Assembly: GCF_017301635.1 (NCBI RefSeq)
Contig: NZ_CP071091.1
Location: 1,083,001-1,147,000, forward strand
Length of the DNA stretch: 64,000 nucleotides
Direction of reading: 5' to 3'
DNA from: Myxococcus landrumus
Lineage (GTDB): Bacteria; Myxococcota; Myxococcia; Myxococcales; Myxococcaceae
Shown: piece by piece, positions 8,484 to 17,155 of the stretch
Position numbering within the stretch: position 1 is the first letter of the stretch
How the letters are laid out: every line of letters begins with the position of its first letter
Position numbers and translations under genes: made by a program
Notes under the pieces: generated by a model
Databases searched by the model: none
The model's input: only the letters and a program-made list of their open reading frames with translations
What the model was told of the DNA's origin: nothing

Positions 8484-8540
8484 TAGTCATGCGGTTTGAC
8501 GCCAGCTGTTGAGGCTGGTCGTCCCTCGTTTCAGCTGACC

Positions 8541-8580
8541 AGAGGGGGGTTGATGGGGATCTTCCATCAACCCCTCCTCT
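8541..8580 (+). terminator. Stem-loop after the peptide gene
   Basis: The left arm AGAGGGGGGTTGATGG and right arm CCATCAACCCCTCCTCT pair over about 16 bases with a single bulge around a seven-base loop. The sequence after it (catttctggcttcgtctt) is only moderately T-rich. A second, weaker stem (CTGGTC 8515-8520 with GACCAG 8537-8542) abuts it. Together they would end a transcript of roughly 160 bases, or protect its 3' end. Confidence 0.6.
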
Positions 8581-8806
8581 CATTTCTGGCTTCGTCTTGA
8601 GCTGGCGTTGCTCCAGAACCTCTCAGGTTCTTGACGCGATTATCAGGCACCGACCGGTGAGCACGCTGATTTCAGTTGCCACCCATCGATACAGACCACC
8701 GGCCTCGGCAGGCTCGCGGCATCGAACCGCTCCTGGCCCCGGAACCGCTGTCCGCCCTCTGAGGAGTCGCTCATAACCAATCGATCAGAGCCTCTGAGCC
8801 GAGGGA
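8581..8806. other. Intergenic stretch without a supported gene
   Basis: With the stem-loop region before it, this makes up the ~320-base gap between the peptide gene and the next lipoprotein gene. The only open frame of note is a 43-codon minus-strand frame (8643-8774) with no clear ribosome binding site. No repeat, tRNA or clear promoter is visible. Confidence 0.5.
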
Positions 8807-9517
8807 CTAGGGCGGCACGGCGAGTTGCAGGGTCAGTTGCACGTTGTCCGAGCGCAGCCCCACGGGCCCGTCGAGCTCGAGCGCCTCCGCGGGGAGCGTG
8901 CCTTCCCAGACCAGAATGTCATCCGCCCAGACCCGCAGCCCTCCCGCCTCCAGGTGAGCACGCAGGGAGTGCTCCTGATCGAGCTCGGGGGCCGGTGCAC
9001 TTGTCTTGCCATGATGGGACGGGCGGACCGTGGTGTAGCCCGCGTTTCCACAGTCGCTGCTGTGATGCATCTCTGGGTTTCGCTTGTAGTTGACGACGAC
9101 GCCCGGTGTGGGTGTGATTCGCCACATCACATACAACACGTTGCATCCATCCATGGCGCGGAGCTTGAGCCCTACTTGCTGACGCAGCTCTCCGGATTCG
9201 AATGGCCGCTGCTCGGTGGAGGGCCCTGACAGCTTGAAGCGAAGCATGGCTTGAGACGTCTTCGTCCCGGGAACGACAGCCCTCATCCGGGCGGCGCGCA
9301 CCAGGAGCCAGCCATCGGATTGCTCGCTCAGCGCGCCTTGCGTCACCTTGATTCGAGCCAGGGGCACCACGTCGAGCGCTGTCATGTGTGTCTTGACCCG
9401 TTGCGAGGAAGCCTGCGCTTTCGGCGCATCGGGCGGCGTGGAGCGCGGGCATCCCCATCCGCCCATCACCCCGCAGCCAAGGCACGCGGCGAGCGCGCGC
9501 CAGGGGATGGACCTCAC
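8807..9517 (-). CDS. Putative lipoprotein of polysaccharide operon
   Basis: 236 residues. The N-terminus is a hydrophobic signal with several cysteines ending in GGWGC (Cys23), after which a low-complexity Ser/Pro/Ala linker starts, suggesting lipid attachment. The body is beta-rich, and its C-terminal part (LRVWADDILVWEGTLP, then LDGPVGLRSDNVQLTL) resembles the laminin-G/DUF1080-type beta-sandwich found in carbohydrate-associated proteins, a judgement by eye. The GTG start overlaps the stop of the preceding gene (GTGA), so it is translationally coupled and is the last gene of the operon. A role in binding or modifying the exported glycan at the cell surface is inferred. Confidence 0.85.
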   Translation of the reverse strand: MRSIPWRALAACLGCGVMGGWGCPRSTPPDAPKAQASSQRVKTHMTALDVVPLARIKVTQGALSEQSDGWLLVRAARMRAVVPGTKTSQAMLRFKLSGPSTEQRPFESGELRQQVGLKLRAMDGCNVLYVMWRITPTPGVVVNYKRNPEMHHSSDCGNAGYTTVRPSHHGKTSAPAPELDQEHSLRAHLEAGGLRVWADDILVWEGTLPAEALELDGPVGLRSDNVQLTLQLAVPP

Positions 9518-10626
9518 GGAGCAGCGGGCCCGAGGAGCGACGCGAGCGACTCCACGTGGGCCGTCAGATAGGCCTGCTCGGCGCGCAGCCGCGCCAGCTC
9601 CAGGAGCAGGTAGTCCCGGAACCGGCGGACCTCGCGCGTCTGGAGCGCTTCGACCTCGCGAAGCTGTCCCTCCAGGTCCGTCACGAGCGCGGACACCTCG
9701 CGCAGGCGCGCCTCTTCCGTCCGATGCCGCGCGCGCAGCTCCGTGAGCAGCTCGGAGACCTGCTGGTCCACGCCACCCACGTCGTCCCTCGTCGCGCGAC
9801 GGCGCCCCTCGCGCGCCCGGGCGTTGGCCTTGCCCTGCCAGAGATGGCCCAGGTCATACGTCAGCATGACCTGCCCGAAGAGCGGGACGTCCTGGTCCAG
9901 GTCGAAGACCTCGTCGTAGCCGCCCCGGAGGCTCAGCTCCCAACCCTTGGCGCGACGCAGCCCCGCGGACGCGGCCTCCACGGCGTCATCCGCCGCGCGG
10001 AACTCCTCCAGCAGCGACTCGAGCCGCTGGCCTCGCGGAACGTCAGGTCGCGCGGCCAGCCGCTCCCGCGCCATGGCGGTGTCCGTGCTGAGCGAGCGAA
10101 GGTTGTCCAGCCGCACCTGCACCGCGTTGAGCTCCTCCAATGTGGCCCGGCCCTCGCGAAGGTCGGCGCGCAAGGCCGTGACGAGCGCCTCCGCCCGGGG
10201 CAGGGCCTCCTCGAGCACCCGGGCCCGAGCCTCCAGCGCGGACGACTCCCCCAAGCCCGCACCTTGTCGGACGGCCGCCTGGAGCGAGGAGAGCGCCTGT
10301 TGCCGACGGCACTCGGCGGCGGCGCGTTGGTGAATCACGCGGCCGCGGTACAGCCCCACGACGTCGTAGCTCACGCCCGCGGTGGCGCGAGGCTTGGGCT
10401 TGCCCAGGTCCGTGCCGCCCTCCGCCTGCCCGGTATTCACCACGCCAAAGCTGCCGAACACCTCCGGCGCCAGCTCCAGCGCGGCCTCCGCGTCGCCGAC
10501 GCCACGCACCCACTCACAATAGCCCTCCGCACGCTCCTCCACCTGGGCGTCGGGGCTGGCCGCGAGGGCCGAGGGTATTCGCGCGGCGAGGCACAGGAGC
10601 GCGCCGCAAGTGAGAGTCTTCCGCAT
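9514..10626 (-). CDS. Coiled-coil outer-membrane export protein, TolC-like
   Basis: 370 residues from MRKTLTCGALLC, with a cleavable signal (…PSALAASP). Two long charged alpha-helical regions flank short beta segments (for example YDEVFDLDQDVPLFGQVMLT and YDLGHLWQGKANARAREG), the layout of an outer membrane efflux protein, though divergent. It begins nine bases after the membrane-fusion gene upstream and overlaps the lipoprotein gene downstream. Together with the glycosyltransferase and the fusion protein, it probably provides the outer-membrane exit for a polysaccharide. A much longer in-frame extension upstream lies inside the preceding gene and was rejected. The family assignment is moderate. 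Confidence 0.85.
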   Translation of the reverse strand: MRKTLTCGALLCLAARIPSALAASPDAQVEERAEGYCEWVRGVGDAEAALELAPEVFGSFGVVNTGQAEGGTDLGKPKPRATAGVSYDVVGLYRGRVIHQRAAAECRRQQALSSLQAAVRQGAGLGESSALEARARVLEEALPRAEALVTALRADLREGRATLEELNAVQVRLDNLRSLSTDTAMARERLAARPDVPRGQRLESLLEEFRAADDAVEAASAGLRRAKGWELSLRGGYDEVFDLDQDVPLFGQVMLTYDLGHLWQGKANARAREGRRRATRDDVGGVDQQVSELLTELRARHRTEEARLREVSALVTDLEGQLREVEALQTREVRRFRDYLLLELARLRAEQAYLTAHVESLASLLGPAAP

Positions 10627-10634
10627 GCGGCTCC

Positions 10635-11735
10635 TCACAGGAACAAGGGCGCGCGGCCCAGGTGCAACAGGTCCTCGCGCGCCGACGTGGAGTCCGTGAG
10701 CTTCAGCTCCACCATCACCCCGCGCATCATGTGCTGACGGATGGGGTGCTTGATGGAGACCTCGCCCTCCAGCACCTGGCCCACGACGCCGACCTCTCGG
10801 CACCAGACGACCTTCGCGGCACACGCGAAGAGCGGCGTACCGGCCCCCGCGTTGTTCAGGTTCTCGTAGGGAACGAAGGCCACGGTCAGGTCCTTCTCGA
10901 TGGCGCGCAGGTAGGGCGAGGCCCGCAGCGACGCGATGAGCGCCTCGTAGCGCTGCGCCACGTCCTCCAGGGCCTTCAGGTCCTGCTGCAGGCTCCGCAG
11001 GGTCGCCTCCGCGCGAGCCTGCTCGAGGACCGAGTGCGTGTACTCCCGCTCCAGCAGCAGGACATCCGAGGTGATGCCCTCGGGGACACCGTCCTTGCCC
11101 ACCCGGTCCCGCACCGCCGTGAGGCCGGCGATTTCGCGATGGAGGTTCTCCGTCCGCGTCTCCAGGTCCACGGTGGTCTGCGCCAGCGAGAGGTTGCTCT
11201 GCGCGAGCTGGGCCAGGTGATGGTTCAGCGTGAGCTTGTCCTCTTGTTGCAGCAGCTTCGCGCCGTACATCGCATCCGTGCGCGCGCGAGAGAGGCCCGC
11301 GTAGGCGCGGTTCGACTTGAGGATTTCGTCCCGGGCCCGGTTGTACTCGAGGCGCAGCGAGGACAGCCGCTTCGCCGTGCGGCTCTTGGAGTCGCGCTCA
11401 TCGCTCAAGGCCACCAGGAAGCGCTGTTGGAAGGCGCGCTCGGCGGAGGCGGTGCGCTCCGCGTCCAGCAACTGGTTCTCGAGGGTGCGCCGCTCGGCGA
11501 GCACGTGGTCTCTCGAGGAGGTCTGCGCGGCGACCTGCGTGTTGAGCGTGAGGATGTGCGGGTCGGTGGGCGAAATCACCGCGGGGGTGGCCCAGCTCCG
11601 GCTCAGGAGGAAGAAGCCCTGGACGGACAGGAAGGACACCAGCGCCAACAGGATGAGGCCCAGCAGCACCGAGCCCATGAGCTTGTACACGGAGACGGCG
11701 GCCGAGTTGATGCGGTTCGCGACGCGTTGATTCAT
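10635..11735 (-). CDS. Membrane-fusion-type protein (HlyD/Alg44-like)
   Basis: 366 residues: a short N-terminus, one membrane helix (about 20-45, LMGSVLLGLILLALVSFLSV), a long coiled coil (about 75-245), then a beta-rich C-terminal part (LTVAFVPYENLNNAGAGTPL through VGQVLEGEVSIKHPIRQHMM). This is the plan of a HlyD-type adaptor and also of the periplasmic part of the alginate co-polymerase Alg44. No N-terminal PilZ domain is present. Its ATG overlaps the glycosyltransferase stop (ATGA). It probably couples the synthase in the inner membrane to the outer-membrane protein encoded next. Confidence 0.88.
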   Translation of the reverse strand: MNQRVANRINSAAVSVYKLMGSVLLGLILLALVSFLSVQGFFLLSRSWATPAVISPTDPHILTLNTQVAAQTSSRDHVLAERRTLENQLLDAERTASAERAFQQRFLVALSDERDSKSRTAKRLSSLRLEYNRARDEILKSNRAYAGLSRARTDAMYGAKLLQQEDKLTLNHHLAQLAQSNLSLAQTTVDLETRTENLHREIAGLTAVRDRVGKDGVPEGITSDVLLLEREYTHSVLEQARAEATLRSLQQDLKALEDVAQRYEALIASLRASPYLRAIEKDLTVAFVPYENLNNAGAGTPLFACAAKVVWCREVGVVGQVLEGEVSIKHPIRQHMMRGVMVELKLTDSTSAREDLLHLGRAPLFL

Positions 11736-12982
11736 GGGGCGCTCTCACCGGCGGGGTTGGACGGCAGGCGGCTGCCGTCGCCAGCCATGGAGGGCGCCTT
11801 CGCCGCGCTGGGGCTGCCGCGGGTCTCCCAGCTCCCCGAGTCCAGGGTGAGCAGGGCCAGCGGCGTGAAGAGCGCGTACGTCACGGGCATCAGCAGCGCC
11901 ATGGGCAGGAAGCACGCACCATGCACACGCCGGTCCTCGGGCAGGTGCCGCGTCTCCAGCCGATAGATGATTCCCAGCAGTCCGATGACGAGGAAGTGGA
12001 ACGAGAGGATGTCCATGAACTCCCCGGTGAGGACGTTGTGGACGATGACGACGGGGTAGGCGAGCAGCAGCGCGAGCTGGGACACGTAATGGACCGTCAC
12101 CACCGGGTGCAGTCGCCACGCGTGGGACAAGCCCCCCAGCAGGTCCACCAGGTTGGAGCGCCGCCACCGGAGCTGCTGGGAGAAGTAGCCGGCGAGTGTC
12201 GCGGGCGCGGCGGTGAAGCAGAATGCGTCGAGCGTGTAGACCGTCTCGTAGTCGTGCTTGACGATCTGCCGCGTCAGGAACCGGTCCTCGCCGTACTTGA
12301 TGGGGACCCCGGCGATGGAGCGCGCCTCCAGGATGGGCTCCAGCTCCAGCAGCACGTGGCGGCGGTACGCGGTGAGGCATCCGGACAGGCACATCACCTG
12401 TCGGAAGCTGCGCTCCAGGTCCTTGAGCCATTGCTGGGCGAAGTGGAACTTGATCTCCACCATGCGGGTCAGCCAGTTCTGGTGGCGATTCGTCACGAAG
12501 GTGCGACCGCCCACGGCGGCGATGCGAGGGCTGACGAAGCGGCGCACCAGGTTGCGCACGGCGGAGCGGTCCACGATGACGTCCGAGTCCACCGAGACGA
12601 TGATCTCCGCGTCCACGGCGGCCTTGACGCCCCGGTTGATGCCCTTGCGCTTGCCCATGTTCTCGGGGTTGCGCATCACCAGGACGTTGGGCGTGCCCTC
12701 GGCGGCCTTCAGGGCCCACGCGTAGCTGTCATCGTTGGAGCAGTCGTCCACCACCACGATTTGCAGCAGGTGGCTCGGGTAGTCCTGCTCCAGCAGGCTG
12801 CGCACCGCGTGGTAGATGCCCTTGCCCTCGTTGAAGAGCGGGATGACGATGGCGACCCGAGGCTGGTAGGTGTCGTCGGCCCGGTCGATGTCGCGCCCGC
12901 GCAGGCGCCGCAGGAACGGGCCGAGGATGTAGCGGTTCATCAACACGACGATGAACAGCAGGTGGATGGGAAAGAGCTCCAT
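11732..12982 (-). CDS. Processive family-2 glycosyltransferase (polysaccharide synthase)
   Basis: 416 residues from MELFPIHLLF. An N-terminal membrane helix is followed by a GT-A domain with the motifs of processive synthases: VVVDDCS, SVDSD, the GED of KYGEDR, and QQLRWRR (the Q-x-x-R-W motif). Membrane helices follow (LALLLAYPVVIVHNV and others). Hyaluronan, chitin, cellulose and Alg8-type synthases share this plan; the sequence does not reveal which sugar is polymerised. The start has a GGGGGG box nine bases upstream; an ATG 13 codons further upstream is also possible. It is followed, with overlap, by export proteins, so synthesis and secretion are probably coupled. Confidence 0.93.
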   Translation of the reverse strand: MELFPIHLLFIVVLMNRYILGPFLRRLRGRDIDRADDTYQPRVAIVIPLFNEGKGIYHAVRSLLEQDYPSHLLQIVVVDDCSNDDSYAWALKAAEGTPNVLVMRNPENMGKRKGINRGVKAAVDAEIIVSVDSDVIVDRSAVRNLVRRFVSPRIAAVGGRTFVTNRHQNWLTRMVEIKFHFAQQWLKDLERSFRQVMCLSGCLTAYRRHVLLELEPILEARSIAGVPIKYGEDRFLTRQIVKHDYETVYTLDAFCFTAAPATLAGYFSQQLRWRRSNLVDLLGGLSHAWRLHPVVTVHYVSQLALLLAYPVVIVHNVLTGEFMDILSFHFLVIGLLGIIYRLETRHLPEDRRVHGACFLPMALLMPVTYALFTPLALLTLDSGSWETRGSPSAAKAPSMAGDGSRLPSNPAGESAP

Positions 12983-13221
12983 CAGGTCTCGCCCCCCATC
13001 ACGCCGCCACCCCTTGCCCATGGCGGCCACGCCGCCCCGCCTCTCCCGTGAGGGAGCGGTGGGAAAGTTGGCGGGCTCGGGGCTCGCGCCAACTGCCCCC
13101 AGGGACGGTGGAACGGGGTTGCCCACTCAGACGCCAGCGCGCACCAACACGTGTCCGCCCGTCGTCAACGCCTGGAACGGGAAGGCCCCCGGCTCGTCGC
13201 GCAGTGGACGCCCCGAGCGCG

Positions 13222-14436
13222 TCAGTGCGCCGCTGCGGGCGAGGGAGACGTCACCGCGTCCGCGCGTTGGAGGTCCCGCGTGAGCTCCGCCTTGCGGGCA
13301 TCCCGTTGGGCCGCGGACGTGAAGGCGATGCCCTCCATGGACTCGCGCGCCGCGATGGCCACCCGCGCCAGCCCGTCGCGCGAGATGAGTCCCAGCGCGA
13401 AGGCCTCCAGCGCGGCGCCCACGTAGGTGTCGAAGAAGTAGATGCGCTTGTCCCGCCACGTGCGGCGCGTGGCCTCGGGGGTCTCCACCACGTCGTGGAT
13501 GAAGACGGCGTGCACGCTGTGCGGCGCCGCGGAGAGCATCTTGTCGCCGAACTCCACGTCTCCCTGTCCGCTGTCGCCCACGAAGACGAAGCCGTACTCG
13601 GGGAAGATGCGGGCGTAGCGCTGGAAGTTGTCGAACTTCTTCGCGGCGATGCGCGAGTTGCCCAGCAGGTGGGTGAGGCTCCCGGAGAGCACGACGTGGG
13701 GTGGCACGCCGTGCTTGCGCAGGCTGTCGAACGTCAGGTTCTCCACGGCGCCCAGCGGGTCCATGGGCCGGGCGGTGACGAAGGTGAGGTCGCCCTCGCG
13801 GCCCGGGATGAGGCCGGGTCCCCGGTCCAGCTCCGCGTAGAAGGCCAGCACCCCGGGGTACACCGTCTTGGACGGGTACCGGGAGTCCTTGAGGTTGGCG
13901 TAGAAGGTGTCGTCGATGTCGCTGAGGACCTTGTTCTCTCCGCTGGGCGCGGTCTCCGCCTCGCGGCGGATGTGCGTGAGGATGTCCTCGCGAATCGCCG
14001 GGTCATCCACGTCGTCGAAGAGCAGCTTCTCCAGGTCCTGGTGGTTGTTGCCCGCGTCGAGCAGGTTCTTGAAGGTGGTGAGCTCGCGGCCGCGCAGGCT
14101 CACGAACAGGTCCCGGATGCACCGCTCCGCCAGGGCGGGGGTGGCGCCTCGCTGGAGCGCCGTCACCAGGCTGGCGCGCAAGGGCAGGGCCAGCTGCGTG
14201 GCCCGTTCCCGGCAGAGCATGTCCAACAGCTGCGAGTGGTGGTCGGGTCCGAAGATGCCATCGTCCAGGTCGCCCAGCAGGGCCTCGAGGTCGATGTTGG
14301 CCAGCAGAAAATTCAGGTCCGCGGCGCTGGCGTCGCGCAGCAGGCTCAGGATTCGGCGCTCCTCGCTCGTGTCGGTGTGACCGGCCATGAGCATGCGCAG
14401 CGTCTCCAGTTTCTTCGTCGCGGCGTGCGAATCCAT
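13222..14436 (-). CDS. APP1-like (DUF2183) phosphatase-domain protein
   Basis: 404 residues from MDSHAATKK, with GGGGGAA upstream as ribosome binding site. Residues 1-160 are helical. The C-terminal half is an APP1/DUF2183 catalytic domain of the HAD type: SDIDDT (the D-x-D-x-T nucleophile motif), VTARP, HLLGNSRIAAKKFDNFQRY and VGDSGQGDVEFG. Yeast APP1 dephosphorylates phosphatidate. No signal peptide is visible. It lies ahead of the polysaccharide synthase in the same direction, separated by ~240 bases, so co-transcription is likely but not shown. A lipid-carrier or lipid-phosphate function in the operon is inferred. Confidence 0.88.
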   Translation of the reverse strand: MDSHAATKKLETLRMLMAGHTDTSEERRILSLLRDASAADLNFLLANIDLEALLGDLDDGIFGPDHHSQLLDMLCRERATQLALPLRASLVTALQRGATPALAERCIRDLFVSLRGRELTTFKNLLDAGNNHQDLEKLLFDDVDDPAIREDILTHIRREAETAPSGENKVLSDIDDTFYANLKDSRYPSKTVYPGVLAFYAELDRGPGLIPGREGDLTFVTARPMDPLGAVENLTFDSLRKHGVPPHVVLSGSLTHLLGNSRIAAKKFDNFQRYARIFPEYGFVFVGDSGQGDVEFGDKMLSAAPHSVHAVFIHDVVETPEATRRTWRDKRIYFFDTYVGAALEAFALGLISRDGLARVAIAARESMEGIAFTSAAQRDARKAELTRDLQRADAVTSPSPAAAH

Positions 14437-14519
14437 GGTGTTCCCCCCGTTCCGGCGCGGGGCCGGAGATGGACCCCGCAGCCTACGCGGGTGGCCCTTC
14501 GCCGTGGTAGATGAGAGGC

Positions 14520-15296
14520 ATGTCGACTGTTGGCGAGCCACTGGAGCTCCGTCCGGACGAAGTCCATGTGTGGATTGTCGAGCCCGAGCGCATCCAGGAG
14601 CAGAAGCTCCTGGACGCCTACTGGGCCCTGCTGGACTCAGGCGAGCGCGAGAAGAAGCAGCGCTTCCGCTTCGAGCGCCACCAGAAACAATACCTGGTGA
14701 GTCACGCGCTGGTGCGAGTGACGCTCTCGCGCTACGCGCCGGTGGCGCCCACGGCGTGGAGCTTCTCGACCAACGCCTACGGGCGGCCGGAGATTCGGGG
14801 GGAGTGGGGCGCGCGGCTGCGCTTCAACCTCTCGCACACGGACGGCATGGCGCTGGTGGCCGTGGGGCTGGACGCGGAGCTGGGCGCGGACGTGGAGGAC
14901 AGCCAGCGTCCCGGGGACACGGTGGAGATCGCCGACAGCTTCTTCGCCGCCTCGGAGGTCGCCGCGCTCCGGGCGCTTCCCGTCGCCGAGCAGCGAAGCC
15001 GCTTCTTCGAGTACTGGACGCTCAAGGAGTCCTACATCAAGGCGCGAGGCGCGGGGCTGTCCCTGCCGCTGGACCAGTTCGCCTTCCACCTGGCGCGGGG
15101 CCAGGAGCCGCGCATCTCGTTCGACGCGCGGATGGCGGATACCCCCGAGACGTGGCGCTTCATGCAGTGGTGCCCCTCCGAGCGCCACCACGCGGCGGTG
15201 GCGCTGCGGAGTGCCAGGGCGAACCCCTTCCGGGTGCGCTGGCAGTTCACCGTGCCGCTGGCCTCGGATGCGCCGCCTCGCTTCGAGGCGGCCTGA
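14520..15296 (+). CDS. 4'-phosphopantetheinyl transferase, Sfp type
   Basis: 258 residues. It moves phosphopantetheine from CoA to a serine of carrier proteins, activating polyketide, non-ribosomal peptide or fatty acid synthases. The Sfp-class signatures are visible: the substrate-side RFNLSHTDG, the metal-binding GADVED, and WTLKESYIKARG (W-x-x-K-E-x-x-x-K). Length matches Sfp-type enzymes. The start at ATG 14520 has GAGAGG just before it; an ATG three codons earlier is possible. It is divergent from the polysaccharide operon and converges, with a gap of three bases, on a type II thioesterase gene. No synthase gene is in the window. Confidence 0.95.
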   Translation: MSTVGEPLELRPDEVHVWIVEPERIQEQKLLDAYWALLDSGEREKKQRFRFERHQKQYLVSHALVRVTLSRYAPVAPTAWSFSTNAYGRPEIRGEWGARLRFNLSHTDGMALVAVGLDAELGADVEDSQRPGDTVEIADSFFAASEVAALRALPVAEQRSRFFEYWTLKESYIKARGAGLSLPLDQFAFHLARGQEPRISFDARMADTPETWRFMQWCPSERHHAAVALRSARANPFRVRWQFTVPLASDAPPRFEAA

Positions 15297-15299
15297 GCC

Positions 15300-16085
15300 T
15301 CAAGCGGGCGTCGTCATCCAGCGGGTGAGGTCCTCGCCCAGCGCCGTGAGCAGGGCGGCCTGCTGCTTGCGGAGGAAGAAGTGACCTCCCTCGAAGTGGC
15401 GGATGCGGAAGTCCGGGTGGCGCGTCTCCTCGCGCCACGTCTCCAGGCGGGCGAGCGCGACGTGCTTGTCCTCGGTGCCGCCCATGACGGAGATGGGGAC
15501 GTCGAGCTTCACGGGCGACGGGCCGTTCTCCCACCACGCCAGCGCGAAGTCCGCGCGCAGGGTGGGCACCAGCAGCTCCAGCAGCTCGCGGTGCTGGAGG
15601 ATTTCCTCCGGCGTGCCGTCGTAGCGCCGCAGCTCCTCGATGAACTGGTCCTGCGGCAGGTGGTGGATGGGCTTGCGGTCCGCCGTGCGAGGCGCGCCGG
15701 CCGCGGCCAGCACCAGGCCCCGAGGCAGCGGGCCGTTGCGCGCGACCAGCCGCCGCGTCAGCTCCAGGGAGATGCGCGAGCCCATGCTGTAGCCGAAGAA
15801 GACGAACGGCCTGTCCAGCAGGGGTGCGAGCACGGGCAGGAGCGCGTCCACCAGCGCGGGCAGGTTGTCGATGGGCTTCTCCATCAACCGGCGCTCACGG
15901 CCGGGGAGCTGCACCGCGCACAGCTCGACGCCTGGCGGAAGACCTCCTTGCCATCCGCTGTAGATGGAGGCGCTGCCGCCGGCGAAGGGCAGGCAGAACA
16001 AGCGCAGGCGCGGGTCCGGTTGGGGCTTGCGTGAAGGAAACCAACGGTCAGGGGCGTTCGGGTTCGAGGCGGGCGCACTGGGCAT
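15300..16085 (-). CDS. Type II thioesterase (GrsT/RifR-like)
   Basis: 261 residues with an alpha/beta hydrolase fold. Visible features are FCLPFAGGSASIYSGW near the N-terminus, the nucleophile elbow GYSMGS and the catalytic histidine in FEGGHFFL, with an acid near VMGGTEDKHV. Type II thioesterases remove wrong or stalled acyl groups from carrier proteins of polyketide and peptide synthases. Its place beside a phosphopantetheinyl transferase fits that role, although the synthase they serve is not in this window. The N-terminal ~20 residues are Pro/Ser-rich. The ATG at 16083-16085 is the only reasonable start. Confidence 0.94.
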   Translation of the reverse strand: MPSAPASNPNAPDRWFPSRKPQPDPRLRLFCLPFAGGSASIYSGWQGGLPPGVELCAVQLPGRERRLMEKPIDNLPALVDALLPVLAPLLDRPFVFFGYSMGSRISLELTRRLVARNGPLPRGLVLAAAGAPRTADRKPIHHLPQDQFIEELRRYDGTPEEILQHRELLELLVPTLRADFALAWWENGPSPVKLDVPISVMGGTEDKHVALARLETWREETRHPDFRIRHFEGGHFFLRKQQAALLTALGEDLTRWMTTPA

Positions 16086-16249
16086 GACGTATGGCTCTGT
16101 CGCACAGCCGAGGAAAACGGGTCAAGCCCTGGGAGCTTCGAGAGGGCTGGAGACTTCCGTTGGACATGCATGATTGACGCGTTTCACTTGATGTTCATGA
16201 GTGAGTGGGCTCGCGGGGCTCGATGGTCGCCGTGTTAGCTTTCAGGCCC

Positions 16250-17155
16250 GTGAGCTACGAGCTGTCGCACCTGGACGCCCTCGAGGCGGAGTCGGTGTTC
16301 ATCATCCGGGAGGTGGTCGCCGAGCTGGACAGCCCGGTGCTCCTGTTCTCGGGGGGCAAGGACTCCGCGGTGATGTTGCACCTCGCGGTGAAGGCCTTCG
16401 CGCCCGCGCCGTTGCCGTTCCCGCTCCTGCACGTGGACACGGGGCACAACTTCCCGGAGGTGCTCCAGTACCGGGACGCGCGTGTGGGCGAGCTGGGCGC
16501 GCGGCTGCTGGTGGCCTCGGTGCAGGAGGCCATCGACGGGGGGCGGGTGGCGGAGGAGAAGGGGCCTCGGGCCTCGCGCAACCGGGCGCAGACGGTGCCG
16601 CTGTTGGAGGCCATCGAGAAGCACTCGTTCAACGCCGTGTTCGGCGGCGCGCGCCGGGACGAGGAGAAGGCGCGAGCGAAGGAGCGGGTGTTCTCGTTCC
16701 GCGACGAGTTCGGTCAGTGGGACCCGAAGAACCAACGCCCGGAGTTGTGGAACCTCTACAACGGCCGCCATCGCCGAGGGGAGCACCTGCGGGTCTTCCC
16801 GCTGTCCAACTGGACGGAGCTGGATGTGTGGCAGTACATCGCGCGCGAGGGCGTGGCGCTTCCGTCCATCTACTTCAGCCATCGCCGCGAGGTGTTCCGC
16901 CGGGATGGGATGTGGATGGCGTGGTCGCCCTACCTGCCGCTGCTTCCGGGCGAGGAGGTGAAGACGGCCTCGGTGCGCTTCCGCACGGTGGGGGACATGA
17001 CCTGCACCGCGTGCGTGGAGTCCACCGCGTCCACGCTGGACGAGGTGATTGCCGAGATTGCCTCCTCGCGAATCACCGAGCGGGGGGCCAGCCGCGCGGA
17101 TGACAAGTTCAGCGAGACGGCGATGGAAGACCGCAAGCGAGAGGGCTACTTCTAG
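16250..17155 (+). CDS. cysD: Sulfate adenylyltransferase subunit 2
   Basis: 301 residues. CysD catalyses formation of adenylylsulfate from ATP and sulfate, driven by the GTPase CysN. The PP-loop SGGKDSAVMLHL lies near residue 30, with HVDTGHNFPEV, GGARRDEEKARAKER and a C-terminal RKREGYF typical of CysD. The GTG start gives MSYELSHLDALEAES, which aligns with the short N-terminus of known CysD; ATG 16223 or GTG 16205 would add 9 or 15 residues. The stop overlaps the cysN start by one base (TAGTG), so the subunits are coupled. cysC follows, forming a sulfate activation operon. Confidence 0.96.
   Translation: MSYELSHLDALEAESVFIIREVVAELDSPVLLFSGGKDSAVMLHLAVKAFAPAPLPFPLLHVDTGHNFPEVLQYRDARVGELGARLLVASVQEAIDGGRVAEEKGPRASRNRAQTVPLLEAIEKHSFNAVFGGARRDEEKARAKERVFSFRDEFGQWDPKNQRPELWNLYNGRHRRGEHLRVFPLSNWTELDVWQYIAREGVALPSIYFSHRREVFRRDGMWMAWSPYLPLLPGEEVKTASVRFRTVGDMTCTACVESTASTLDEVIAEIASSRITERGASRADDKFSETAMEDRKREGYF

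Noticed and set aside
8489..8512. A seven-codon frame (MRFDASC) just after the 14-residue gene, considered as a second peptide
   Set aside because: No ribosome binding site precedes it, and it begins only five bases after the first gene's stop.
8643..8774. A 43-codon minus-strand frame beginning MSDSSEGGQRFRG
   Set aside because: There is no convincing ribosome binding site or promoter and no recognisable family. It lies in an intergenic stretch and could be chance or a relic.
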